Origin: Planctellipticum sp942493135
Lineage (GTDB): Bacteria; Planctomycetota; Planctomycetia; Planctomycetales; Planctomycetaceae
NCBI GenBank assembly: GCA_942493135.1
Contig: OW818684.1
Coordinates: 3,162,001-3,226,000 of the forward strand
DNA length: 64,000 nucleotides
Direction of reading: 5' to 3'
Numbering within the stretch: position 1 is the first letter of the stretch; each line of letters begins with the position of its first letter. Below the pieces are notes generated by a model, which worked only from the letters and a program-made list of their open reading frames with translations, made no database searches and had not been told where the DNA came from. Of the stretch, positions 1-8,342 are shown in pieces. The translations under genes and the position numbers were made by a program.

Positions 1-471
1 CATCAGCTCCTGCGCCGCCTGCATGATCACCGCAATCCCCGCCTTATCGTCGCCCCCTAACAGCGTCGTCCCGTCGGTCGTGATCAGCGTGTGCCCGAGG
101 CACGTTGTCAGCTCCGGATTCTCGGCGACTTTGAGGATGCGGGTCGGCTCGGCGGGCAGGACGATGTCCTTCCCATCGTAATTCGGATGGACCACCGGAT
201 TGACGTGGGTCGCGGTGAACTCGGGCGACGTATCGACGTGCGCGACGTACGCAATTGTCGGCGCCGCGTGGGGCACAGTCGCGGGCACCGTCGCCATCAC
301 GATCCCGAACTCGTCGACGGTGACGTCCGCCAGGCCCAGCGCCCGGCACTCCTCGGCCAGCATCCGGCTGAGGACGAGCTGTTTCTCCGTGCTGGGGTAA
401 GTCGTACTGGTCTCGTCCGACTGGGTATCGAGACGGACGTAGCGGAGAAACCGTTCGAGCAGCGTGTCCAC
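1..471 (-). CDS. pepT: Peptidase T (tripeptide aminopeptidase), N-terminal part, cut by window edge
   Basis: This reading frame starts at a GTG with a GAGG Shine-Dalgarno five bases upstream and runs off the left edge without a stop, giving about 157 residues. It opens with LLERFLRYVRLDTQSDE, contains YVAHVDTSPEF (the first metal-binding HxD of M20 di-zinc peptidases) and ends near TTLLGGDDKAG, the second metal-ligand segment typical of PepT. PepT is a cytoplasmic zinc exopeptidase that removes the N-terminal residue from tripeptides. The rest of the catalytic domain lies outside the window, so intactness cannot be judged. An in-frame GTG two codons upstream is an alternative start. Confidence 0.85.
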   Translation of the reverse strand, partial: MDTLLERFLRYVRLDTQSDETSTTYPSTEKQLVLSRMLAEECRALGLADVTVDEFGIVMATVPATVPHAAPTIAYVAHVDTSPEFTATHVNPVVHPNYDGKDIVLPAEPTRILKVAENPELTTCLGHTLITTDGTTLLGGDDKAGIAVIMQAAQELM

Positions 472-819
472 AGTCACCTCGGAGCTTCACAGGAAGATTG
501 CGATTCGGGCCGGCTAACCGCGTGAGTCTACCCGATCACTTCCAGGCCGACAGCCAACGGGATCTCGCGGAAGTGGACTCGACATCGTACGTCGGGGGGG
601 AGTCATGGCTGGCTGACGGCTGCCGCTGACCGGCCCGGCGACCAACACAACCTGTTCCCCTGTGTCGTGTTGCGGCACGTGCGAGAATCGCGACACGGAT
701 TGTGGCGAGCCATAAATCGTCAAAATCGTTCATCCGGCACTGGCCGGCTGCGGGCTCGGTTCAATAATCCTCGGCCCCTCGTGCAGACCTGACATCTGGC
801 TGAGCCAGAGGATGAACCG
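472..819. other. Intergenic region between divergent pepT and carotenoid operon
   Basis: This 348-base divergent spacer should hold the promoters of pepT (minus) and of the carotenoid operon (plus). I saw no convincing gene, repeat or clear -35/-10 pair. The frames open on the minus strand here have no recognisable protein character. The only clear signal is the AGAGGA Shine-Dalgarno just before the ATG at 820. Confidence 0.4.
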
Positions 820-2376
820 ATGCAGAAATTTGACGCAGTCATCGTTGGCGCCGGTCCTGGAGGCCTGGCCGCCTCTCTGCAACTGGCGCATGCCGGCCTG
901 AAAGTCAAAGTTCTCGAACGGCGGAACTGCGTCGGTGGCCGGACCTCGGCGATTGAGACTCCCGATTTCCGCTTCGATCTCGGGCCGACATTCTTCCTCT
1001 ACCCTCGCGTGCTGCAGGAAATCTTTCAGTCGATCGGCCGGGATCTCCACCAGGAAGTTCCGATGGTCCGGCTCGATCCGCAGTACCGCCTGCTGTTCGG
1101 TGCAGGGGGCCAGCTCGACGCCACCGGCGATATCCCGCGGATGGAAGCTGCACTCCGCGAATTCAGCGAGCACGACGCCGGGAACTTCCGGAAGTTCCTT
1201 GATGACAATCGGACCAAGCTGGCCAAGTTCCGCCCCATCCTGGAGTCTCCCTGGTCACGCTGGACCGACCTCCTCTCCCCCACGATGGTCAAGATGCTGC
1301 CCTGGGTGCGACCGTGGGCGTCTGTCGACGACGACTTGAAGCGGTACTTTCACGACCCCCGGCTGCGGCTGGCCTTCTGCTTTCAGTCGAAATACCTGGG
1401 GATGTCCCCCTTCCGCTGCCCCAGCCTCTTCTCCATTCTCTCGTTTCTTGAATACGAACACGGCGTCTGGCATCCCATCGGCGGCTGCAGCGCCGTCAGC
1501 GAGCGAATGGCCGAGATCGCCGTGGAAATGGGTGTGGAAGTCTCGACGGAGGAACCGGTCGAAGAACTGGTCTTCGCCGGCCGGCGGGTGATCGGCGTCA
1601 AGACTCGCCGGGACGAATATCGCGCCGACTCGCTGGTGATCAACGCCGACTTCTCGCGGGCGATGCAGCGGCTGGTCCCAGATTCCCTCCGCCGACGCTG
1701 GTCCGACGAGGCCCTGAAGAAGAAGCAGTATTCCTGCTCGACATTTATGATGTACCTGGGGATCGACGGGCTCTACGACAACCTGGCCCACCACTCCATC
1801 TACATTGCCAAAGACTACGACCGCAATCTGGCGGACATCGAGCAACGGCACGTGCTGTCAGCCGATCCGTCGACTTACGTGCAGAACGCCTGCCTGACGG
1901 ATCCGACGCTGGCGACGCCCGGGAGCAGTACGTTGTACGTACTGGCTCCCGTGACGCATCAGCATCCCAACGTCGACTGGTCGGAGGAGACGCCGCGCTT
2001 TCGCGAAGTCGTCCTCCGCCAGCTCGAAGAGAAGTTCGGCCTCTCAGACGTCCGCAACCGGATCCGCTACGAACGGATCGTCACCCCCGCGGACTGGGAT
2101 CAGCAGCACGAGATTCACCTGGGGGCCACGTTCAACCTGGCTCATTCGCTCAAGCAGATGCTCCACCTGCGACCGCAAAACCGGTTCGAGGATCTCGACG
2201 GGGTGTATCTGGTCGGCGGCGGGACTCACCCCGGCAGCGGTCTGCCGGTGATCTATGAGTCGAGCCGGATTACGACGCGGCTGCTGCTGGAAGATCGGGG
2301 CGGCAAACCTGGCAACGCTGCTCATCCCGCACGGACGAAGTTCCCCAAGCCCGATCACGAACTGGTGACTCGCTGA
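820..2376 (+). CDS. CrtN/CrtI-family carotenoid desaturase (C30 type likely)
   Basis: FAD-dependent carotenoid desaturase or oxidase of 518 residues. The N-terminus carries the dinucleotide-binding motif VIVGAGPGGLAA (residues 7-18), followed by CVGGRTS and FDLGPTFFLYP, all typical of the CrtI/CrtN/CrtP family. The C-terminus has the family signature VYLVGGGTHPGSGLP. An AGAGGA Shine-Dalgarno precedes the ATG. It is the first gene of a five-gene operon whose other members match the staphyloxanthin route, so introducing double bonds into a squalene- or diapophytoene-derived C30 backbone is the likely role. That substrate is inferred from context, and C40 phytoene cannot be excluded. It is clearly divergent from the second family member at 3940, so this is not a recent duplication. 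Confidence 0.85.
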   Translation: MQKFDAVIVGAGPGGLAASLQLAHAGLKVKVLERRNCVGGRTSAIETPDFRFDLGPTFFLYPRVLQEIFQSIGRDLHQEVPMVRLDPQYRLLFGAGGQLDATGDIPRMEAALREFSEHDAGNFRKFLDDNRTKLAKFRPILESPWSRWTDLLSPTMVKMLPWVRPWASVDDDLKRYFHDPRLRLAFCFQSKYLGMSPFRCPSLFSILSFLEYEHGVWHPIGGCSAVSERMAEIAVEMGVEVSTEEPVEELVFAGRRVIGVKTRRDEYRADSLVINADFSRAMQRLVPDSLRRRWSDEALKKKQYSCSTFMMYLGIDGLYDNLAHHSIYIAKDYDRNLADIEQRHVLSADPSTYVQNACLTDPTLATPGSSTLYVLAPVTHQHPNVDWSEETPRFREVVLRQLEEKFGLSDVRNRIRYERIVTPADWDQQHEIHLGATFNLAHSLKQMLHLRPQNRFEDLDGVYLVGGGTHPGSGLPVIYESSRITTRLLLEDRGGKPGNAAHPARTKFPKPDHELVTR

Positions 2377-2478
2377 GTCGTGGGAAAATGACGCCTGACT
2401 GGAAATGACTGTCCGCCGATGATCGCGCTGTCGTCTAATGCCGTTTTCAGCACACGCCCCCGGACGCAGGAGGGAATC

Positions 2479-3891
2479 GTGCAGGACGTCATTGCTCGCG
2501 CTCGGGCCGCCCAGGTTAAGTGGTCGTCTCGATCGGTCTCGCAGCGACTGCTCTGTCTCGCTCAATTTCGAAAGTTGCTCGTCGAACGCGTCGAGGAGGC
2601 TCTGCAGTCGATCGAACTGCTGCAGCGCTCTCCAGGGGAAACTCTCGCGGCAGAAGTCCTGCCGCTCGCCGACGCCTGCCGCTCTCTGGAGTTGAACGCC
2701 CGGAGAACGCTGCGGCCGCGGACTGCAGGCCGACGGGGCCGGCCGCTCTGGTGTGCCGGGACGCGAGTCCAAGTCTCCCGCGAGCCGCACGGCGTTGTGC
2801 TAATCCTGGGCCCCTCGAACTATCCGCTGATGCTGCCGGGCATCCAGTTGCTGCAGGCGCTGGTGGCAGGCAACGCCGTCCTGCTCAAGCCCGGTCGACA
2901 GAGCACCTCGGCAGCCCGTTTCCTGCAGACGCTTTGCAGCGATGCGAAAATTCCGGTTGATCTGGTCGCCGTCCTCCCCGAAGAGCTGGGAGCGTATCGT
3001 GCGGCGCTGGAAGCGGGCGTCGACTTCGTGACGCTGACAGGTTCCTCGACTACCGGGCAGCGAGTTCTCTCCGACCTGTCCAACACTCTGACTCCCTGCG
3101 TGATGGAACTGTCCGGCTGCGACGCAGTATTCGTCCTCCCCTCAGCCAATCTCGACGTCGCCACACGCGCCGTCGCATTCGGACTGATGCTCAACGGCGG
3201 TGCGACCTGCCTTTCCCCCCGCAGACTCTTCATCGCCCCTGACAGTCGCCAGGACTTCGTGTCGCGACTCGTCCATCGCCTGAAGAGTTTCCCGCCGACG
3301 ATTGTGGAGGCCGGTGCAGCCGCCCGCGCCGATCTCGCCATCGAATCCGCCCTCGCCGAGGGCGCGACCCGGCGGTGCGGCAAGACGTCTCCGTCAGCCT
3401 GGCAGGCGGTCGTTCTCGACAGCGTCCGGCCCGAGATGCCTGTCGCCCGCTCCGATCTGTTTGCACCGGTCACCAGCGTGATGGCCAGCCGCGATCTGGC
3501 AGAGGCGGTCGAGTGGTGTCGTCAGTGTCCATACCAGCTTGGCGCCAGCGTCTTCGGCAGCTCGAGCGAAGCCACGGCGCTCGCTCGCCGACTGAGGGCC
3601 GGCTCTGTGGTAATCAACGATCTGATCGCCCCCACCGCCGATCCCCGTGCTCCGTTTCCGGCGTGGGGTGCGAGCGGCTACGGGGTGACTCGTGGCGAGG
3701 AGGGTTTGCTGGCCATGACTCGCGTGAAAGCGACCATCGAGCAGCGTTCCCGCTGGCTGCCCTATCTCGATGAACCGGGCCCGCCCGATCTCCAGCAGAT
3801 GCGACAGCTTCTGCAGTTTACCCACGGTCCCGACTGGCTGTCGCGCTGCCGCGGCCTCTGGGGCCTGATCGCGCATCGCAAGCCACGCTGA
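2479..3891 (+). CDS. Aldehyde dehydrogenase of the carotenoid operon (AldH-like)
   Basis: NAD(P)-dependent aldehyde dehydrogenase superfamily, 470 residues. Visible family segments are VILGPSNYPLML (Rossmann start), VLLKPGRQST, LTGSSTTGQRV (nucleotide binding), MELSGCDAVFVL and NGGATCLSPRR, whose cysteine is the catalytic nucleophile position. In the staphyloxanthin pathway an aldehyde dehydrogenase oxidises 4,4'-diaponeurosporenal to the carboxylic acid, and its place between two desaturase/oxygenase genes suggests the same job here. The start is set at a GTG five bases after a strong AGGAGG. An in-frame ATG at 2419 would add 20 residues but has no comparable ribosome site. The spacing to the upstream gene is about 100 bases. 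Confidence 0.82.
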   Translation: MQDVIARARAAQVKWSSRSVSQRLLCLAQFRKLLVERVEEALQSIELLQRSPGETLAAEVLPLADACRSLELNARRTLRPRTAGRRGRPLWCAGTRVQVSREPHGVVLILGPSNYPLMLPGIQLLQALVAGNAVLLKPGRQSTSAARFLQTLCSDAKIPVDLVAVLPEELGAYRAALEAGVDFVTLTGSSTTGQRVLSDLSNTLTPCVMELSGCDAVFVLPSANLDVATRAVAFGLMLNGGATCLSPRRLFIAPDSRQDFVSRLVHRLKSFPPTIVEAGAAARADLAIESALAEGATRRCGKTSPSAWQAVVLDSVRPEMPVARSDLFAPVTSVMASRDLAEAVEWCRQCPYQLGASVFGSSSEATALARRLRAGSVVINDLIAPTADPRAPFPAWGASGYGVTRGEEGLLAMTRVKATIEQRSRWLPYLDEPGPPDLQQMRQLLQFTHGPDWLSRCRGLWGLIAHRKPR

Positions 3892-3939
3892 TCCGCTGCT
3901 CGAGTCGACTGACGAATGACGACCGCAGGAATTGACGAG

Positions 3940-5502
3940 ATGATCCCCATGAACGACAAACGCATCGCCGTCGTCGGCGCCGGACTGGGTGGCCTGGCCG
4001 CAGCCTGCACGCTCGCCGCCCGCAGCTTCGAAGTCACCGTGTTCGAAGCCAACCCCTGGGTCGGCGGCAAGGCAGCGGTCCTGGAGAAGGACGGCTACCG
4101 CTTCGACATGGGGCCGACCATCCTGACGGTTCCATCGGTCCTGAAACGGATCTTTGGCGAAGCGGGCCGGAATCTGGCCGACTCTCTCGATCTGATTCCG
4201 CTCGACCCCCAATGGCGCTGCTTCTTCGAGGACGGATCGAAGCTGGACCTGTTCGCCGATGTGGACCGCATGGTCCAGACTCTCGATACCTTCGCCGCGG
4301 GGCCGCAGGTCGGAGCGGGTTACCGGAAGTTTCTGGATGTCTCGCGGACGATGCACCAGGTCTCGGACGACGTCTTCTTCTGGAAGAGCGTCGGTTCCAT
4401 CCGCGACACCTTCGACGGAGCCGGGCTGTTCGATCTCGGAATGCTGAAGAAAGTCCTCTCGCTCCGGATGGGTCGGTCGGTTACCGGGACCGTGCGGTCA
4501 TTCATCCCCGATGCGCGTGTCGCCCAGATGGTGGACCACTTCACGCAGTACGTCGGCTCCGCCCCGGACGCCTCGCCGGCAGTCCTGTGCAGCATCGCTC
4601 ACATGCAGACCGAGGAAGGAGTCTGGTATCCGAAGGGCGGCACCGCGGCCGTCCCGCGGGCGCTGCGGCAACTGGCTGAGGAACTCGGCGTCGAGTTCCG
4701 CACTGGCGTCGTCGTCCAACGCATCCTGACCGCGGGGAGGAAGGTCGCGGGCATCGCGACCAGCGAATCCGAGTTCGAACGCTTCGCCGGCGTCATCTCG
4801 AATTCCGACTGCGTCCGCATGCACGACGAACTCCTGGATGCCGAGTTTCGCAAAGCCTTCCACCGGCGGCGAAAGTACGAACCGGCCTGCTCGGGCGTAG
4901 TCCTCTATCTGGGGCTCAAAGAGCGCTACGAAGACCTGCTGCATCACAATTTCGTCTTCTCTCGAGATCCGCACGAAGAATTTGATGCCATCTACCGCCA
5001 GGGGATTCCGGCCCCCGACCCGACGTGCTACCTCTGCGCCCCGGCGATCAGCGAGCCCGAGGTTGCACCGGAGGGGGGCGAAGCGCTGTACGTCCTGGTC
5101 CACACGCCTTACCTCCGTCCGGGTCAGGACTGGTCGAAGCTCCTGCCGGATTACCGCCGGGTGATCCTCGACAAACTCGCACGGACCGCCGGCCTGAAAG
5201 ATCTCGAAAGCCGGATCGTCTGCGAGGAGGTTCTGACGCCCGAAGGAATTCGCGACCGATATCGCACGCTGCAGGGAGCGATTTACGGACTCGCGAGTCA
5301 CGGCCGGTTCCTGGGAGCGTTCAAGCCGGCGAATCGTTACGCGGGCATCGACGGCCTGTACCTCGCAGGCGGTTCGGTCCACCCGGGACCGGGGATGCCG
5401 ATGGTCATGATGTCGGGCTGGATCGCCGCCGATGCGCTCGATCGGGATCGCGGCGGAGCCCCTCGCCCTGACGCAGCTCTCGCTCTCGGCGGGCGAACGT
5501 GA
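3940..5502 (+). CDS. CrtP/CrtI-family carotenoid oxygenase or desaturase
   Basis: Second FAD-dependent carotenoid desaturase-family protein of the operon, about 520 residues. The FAD motif IAVVGAGLGGLAAA is followed by WVGGKAAVLEKDGYRFDMGP and, near the C-terminus, LYLAGGSVHPGPGMPMVM. It resembles the CrtI/CrtP branch more closely than the first gene does. In C30 pathways a CrtP-type mixed-function oxidase converts the terminal methyl group to an aldehyde, the substrate of the neighbouring aldehyde dehydrogenase. That division of labour is inferred. The start at 3940 follows CAGGA by nine bases; ATGs at 3916 and 3949 are alternatives. Its end overlaps the next gene's GTG by four bases, indicating translational coupling. 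Confidence 0.83.
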   Translation: MIPMNDKRIAVVGAGLGGLAAACTLAARSFEVTVFEANPWVGGKAAVLEKDGYRFDMGPTILTVPSVLKRIFGEAGRNLADSLDLIPLDPQWRCFFEDGSKLDLFADVDRMVQTLDTFAAGPQVGAGYRKFLDVSRTMHQVSDDVFFWKSVGSIRDTFDGAGLFDLGMLKKVLSLRMGRSVTGTVRSFIPDARVAQMVDHFTQYVGSAPDASPAVLCSIAHMQTEEGVWYPKGGTAAVPRALRQLAEELGVEFRTGVVVQRILTAGRKVAGIATSESEFERFAGVISNSDCVRMHDELLDAEFRKAFHRRRKYEPACSGVVLYLGLKERYEDLLHHNFVFSRDPHEEFDAIYRQGIPAPDPTCYLCAPAISEPEVAPEGGEALYVLVHTPYLRPGQDWSKLLPDYRRVILDKLARTAGLKDLESRIVCEEVLTPEGIRDRYRTLQGAIYGLASHGRFLGAFKPANRYAGIDGLYLAGGSVHPGPGMPMVMMSGWIAADALDRDRGGAPRPDAALALGGRT

Positions 5503-6320
5503 TCATGCCGCGTGCCATCGTCGATCGACCCTCTCAGACGACCCGGCAGACGCCGTTGCCGCGGGTGTCTCCCTGGCTGCTTCAGTGGTTCGCCCGGTAC
5601 AGCCGGGGCTACCTGGCGCGGCACTTTCATGCACTGCGGGTCATTACCGACAGCGTGAAGGCGCTGCCGACCGGCCAGCCGGTGATGGTCTGCATGAACC
5701 ATCCATCGTGGTGGGATCCGTTGATCGGGTTGACGCTCGCGACAAGCTGTTTTCCCGGCCGTCGCCACTACGCGGCGATGGATGACCATGCGCTGCAGGG
5801 CTACAAGTTCTTCGAACGACTTGGCTTCGTCGGCGTCGAGCGCGGCAGCGGACGCGGCGCGATTCGATTCCTGCGGCTGGGGGAACAGTTGCTGGCGGAG
5901 CCGGACACCGTACTGTGGATCACGCCCCACGGCCGGTTTGCCGACGCCCGCGAGCGCCCGCCTCGATTGCTCAAGGGACTCTCGACATTGCTCTCACGGG
6001 CCGAGACCGGGGTCGTGCTGCCGCTGGCTCTGGAATATGGGTTCTGGTCCGAACGCCTTCCGGAGTCGTTTGCCGAATTCGGTGAGCCGCTGTCAGTTTC
6101 CGATGCCGGCCTGCGCCACTCCGACTGGTGGGCCGACGCCGTCGCGGACCGACTCGCCGTCACCCAGGACCGGCTCGCCGAGCGCGTGATGGCCCGGGAT
6201 CCGGCGGCGTTCGAAATACTGCTGTCCGGCAGGACGGGAACGGGAAACATCTACGGCTGGTGGCGCTGGCTGCGTGGAACTTCGCCGAAGTCCCGCCCGG
6301 ACGAAAGCCGCACTCCATGA
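5499..6320 (+). CDS. Lysophospholipid-acyltransferase-like protein (CrtO-like)
   Basis: PlsC/LPLAT-family acyltransferase of 273 residues. The catalytic HX4D block is seen as MNHPSWWDPLIG (about residues 66-77), followed by a GVERGSGRGAIRFLRLGEQLL region and a WITPHGRFAD segment matching the acceptor or phosphate-binding block. It starts at a GTG overlapping the stop of the upstream gene, and its stop overlaps the next ATG (ATGA). In the staphyloxanthin pathway the last step is acylation of the glycosylated carotenoid by CrtO. The position beside a glycosyltransferase and the desaturases supports an equivalent acyl transfer. CrtO itself is a membrane protein, so whether this is an orthologue or a functional replacement is not settled. 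Confidence 0.8.
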   Translation: MIMPRAIVDRPSQTTRQTPLPRVSPWLLQWFARYSRGYLARHFHALRVITDSVKALPTGQPVMVCMNHPSWWDPLIGLTLATSCFPGRRHYAAMDDHALQGYKFFERLGFVGVERGSGRGAIRFLRLGEQLLAEPDTVLWITPHGRFADARERPPRLLKGLSTLLSRAETGVVLPLALEYGFWSERLPESFAEFGEPLSVSDAGLRHSDWWADAVADRLAVTQDRLAERVMARDPAAFEILLSGRTGTGNIYGWWRWLRGTSPKSRPDESRTP

Positions 6321-7459
6321 CGCACCTGCTGCTGTCGATCGCGTCCCTGCTGTGCGCCGCCATGCCGGCCCTCCTCTTCGTGCGGAACCTGCGAGCCTAC
6401 CGCACTTCCCCTTCCATCGACGCGACCACACAGAGCTCACCGCAAGTCTCAATCCTGATTCCCGCCAGAAATGAGGAGCGTGGGCTGGCGGCGACGCTCC
6501 AGGCGGCACTGGCCAGCGAGCGGGTCGAACTGGAGATTGTCGTCCTCGACGACCACTCGTCCGACCGGACCGCGCAGATTGTCCGTGAGCTCGCAGCCCG
6601 CGATCCGCGCGCCCACTACGAACTGGCGCCGCCGTTGCCGACCGGCTGGTGCGGCAAGCAGCATGCCTGCCACGTGCTCTCCACGCTGGCGAAGTTCGAC
6701 ACCTGGCTGTTTCTCGACGCCGATGTCCGGCTCAAACCGACGGGCGTTGCGCAGGCGGTGCAGTTCCTGCAAACGTCGCGAGCCAGTCTCGTCAGCGGCG
6801 TCCCGCGGCAGGAAACCGTCACTCTGCTCGAACGTTTGCTGCTCCCCCTGATTCACTTCGTCCTGCTGGCCTTCCTGCCCCTCGACCGCATGCGCCAATC
6901 GACGCACCCGGCCTACGGCGCGGGCTGCGGGCAGTTCTTCCTCACGACGCGTCAGTCCTACAAAACGTCCGGCGGCCATGCCGCCATCCGCGAATCGCTC
7001 CACGACGGGGTCCGTCTTCCCCGCGCCTACCGCTCCGCAGGACTCAAGACCGACCTGTTCGACGCCACCCCGGCGGCCGTCTGCCGGATGTATCGCTCGG
7101 GCAGCGAAGTCTGGCGGGGCCTTGCCAAGAACGCCACGGAAGGACTGGCCGCCCCCGCGATGATCGTCCCCGCCACTCTGCTGCTGGCCCTGGGACAGAT
7201 CGTGCCGTTCGTGCTGCTGCCAGCCACCCTGATCAGCAGTACGTCGCCTTGGGCCATCGGCTGCAGCGCAGTCGGTGTCGTCTGCGCCTGGCTGCCCCGT
7301 CTGCTCGGAGCGCTTCGCTTTCGCCAGTCGTGGCTGGGCGCGGTGCTGCACCCGCTGGGAATCGCGTTGTTTCTGGCGATCCAGTGGTCAGCCCTGCTTG
7401 CCAGGTCGATCGGCCAGCCGGCCACATGGAAGCAGCGATCGTATGCGGCGGCGCGGTGA
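6317..7459 (+). CDS. Family 2 glycosyltransferase, membrane-bound (CrtQ-like)
   Basis: GT-A fold family 2 glycosyltransferase of 380 residues. An N-terminal membrane segment (about residues 1-25) precedes VSILIPARNEERGLA, the nucleotide-binding VVLDDHSSDRT and the DxD motif in LFLDADVRLKP. The C-terminal quarter has several hydrophobic helices. This architecture matches CrtQ, which glycosylates a C30 carotenoid carboxylic acid. The ATG lies inside the stop of the acyltransferase gene (ATGA overlap), so a longer upstream-starting frame from 6128 is rejected. It is the last gene of the carotenoid operon and converges on rdgB with six bases between stops. Confidence 0.83.
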   Translation: MTHLLLSIASLLCAAMPALLFVRNLRAYRTSPSIDATTQSSPQVSILIPARNEERGLAATLQAALASERVELEIVVLDDHSSDRTAQIVRELAARDPRAHYELAPPLPTGWCGKQHACHVLSTLAKFDTWLFLDADVRLKPTGVAQAVQFLQTSRASLVSGVPRQETVTLLERLLLPLIHFVLLAFLPLDRMRQSTHPAYGAGCGQFFLTTRQSYKTSGGHAAIRESLHDGVRLPRAYRSAGLKTDLFDATPAAVCRMYRSGSEVWRGLAKNATEGLAAPAMIVPATLLLALGQIVPFVLLPATLISSTSPWAIGCSAVGVVCAWLPRLLGALRFRQSWLGAVLHPLGIALFLAIQWSALLARSIGQPATWKQRSYAAAR

Positions 7460-7465
7460 AACGAT

Positions 7466-8086
7466 CTATTCCTCCGCTTCCTTCAGCACCCGGACCACCT
7501 GCGGAATGAAGCGTTCGAAGGCCCGCGCGCGATGGCTGATGTGCCGCTTGACCGCCGGGTCCAGCTCTCCGAACGTCCGATGGTACTCGGGAACCAGAAA
7601 CAGCGGGTCGTAGCCGAAGCCGTTCTCGCCCCGGAACTCCCGCAGTATCCGTCCGCCACAACGGCCTTCGGCCGCCGCCCGGATTTTGCCGTGTGGATCG
7701 GCGAGGACCGCATAGCAGACGTAGTGAGCAGTCCGCTCGTGCTCCGGAACCGCCTGCAGCGCTTCGAGCAGCTTCAGATTGTTCGCCTCGTCCTTCCCCT
7801 GCTCGCCGGCGTACCGGGCGGAGTAGACCCCCGGCGCCCCGTGCAGCGCGTCGACGCACAGCCCGCTGTCCTCGGCGATCGTCCAGCGACCCAGCTTGAG
7901 CGCCGTCTCGCAGGCCTTCTTGACGGCGTTCGCCTCAAAGGTCGCCCCGTCTTCTTCGACCTCGTGCATTTCGGGAAACTGGTCCACGCCGACCACGGCA
8001 ATGCCGTGCGGAGCGAGCAGTTCGAGGACTTCGCCGATCTTCTTTTTGTTTCGACTGGCCAGCACGATCGACGGCAATTCAGACAT
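7466..8086 (-). CDS. rdgB: RdgB/HAM1 non-canonical purine NTP pyrophosphatase
   Basis: Cytoplasmic house-cleaning enzyme that hydrolyses dITP, XTP and related purine triphosphates to monophosphates. The 206-residue protein begins MSELPSIVLASRNKKKIGEV, where the SxN(x)xK substrate-binding motif is clear. It continues with GATFEANAVKKA and IAEDSGLCVDALHGAPGVYSA in two pieces, which are the metal-binding and active-site blocks of the family. FGYDPLFLVPE and SHRARAFERF complete the C-terminal signatures. Length is normal. An upstream in-frame start at 8134 would add 16 unconserved residues. Confidence 0.93.
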   Translation of the reverse strand: MSELPSIVLASRNKKKIGEVLELLAPHGIAVVGVDQFPEMHEVEEDGATFEANAVKKACETALKLGRWTIAEDSGLCVDALHGAPGVYSARYAGEQGKDEANNLKLLEALQAVPEHERTAHYVCYAVLADPHGKIRAAAEGRCGGRILREFRGENGFGYDPLFLVPEYHRTFGELDPAVKRHISHRARAFERFIPQVVRVLKEAEE

Positions 8087-8342
8087 GGAATACTTCTCGC
8101 AAAGCAGGGCCGGGCGCACCCGGACTATCGTCAATCTGTCGCCCCTCCGGGGCTGGTACGCTATTGCGCAATCTGAACCCCGGACTCACGTCCGGGGCTA
8201 TGACTCTGATCGCCCCTAGCGGGGCTGAAGATCACGGCAAACGGAGGACACAGTCCACCCTGTGCCACCAAGAACCAGTCGAGACTTCTCCGGCACTTGG
8301 CACTTGTCGCTCGACACTTGGCTGCCTCTTCGCCATTTCGTC
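8087..8342. repeat. Intergenic palindromes and a 7-nt-period array
   Basis: This spacer contains three short GC-rich palindromes: CGCCCCTCCGGGGC near 8140, an 8-bp stem CCCCGGAC/GTCCGGGG with TCAC loop at 8178-8197, and GCCCCTAGCGGGGC near 8211. Then comes an array of degenerate 7-mers at about 8284-8332, with units such as CGGCACT, TGGCACT and CGACACT in register. The array ends ten bases before the stop of the PQQ-propeller gene. No protein-coding signal is seen. Confidence 0.6.

Noticed and set aside
8296..8315. TGGCAC in the 7-nt array as a sigma-54 site
   Set aside because: The -12 GC element is missing at the required spacing, and the hexamer is just one unit of the repeat.
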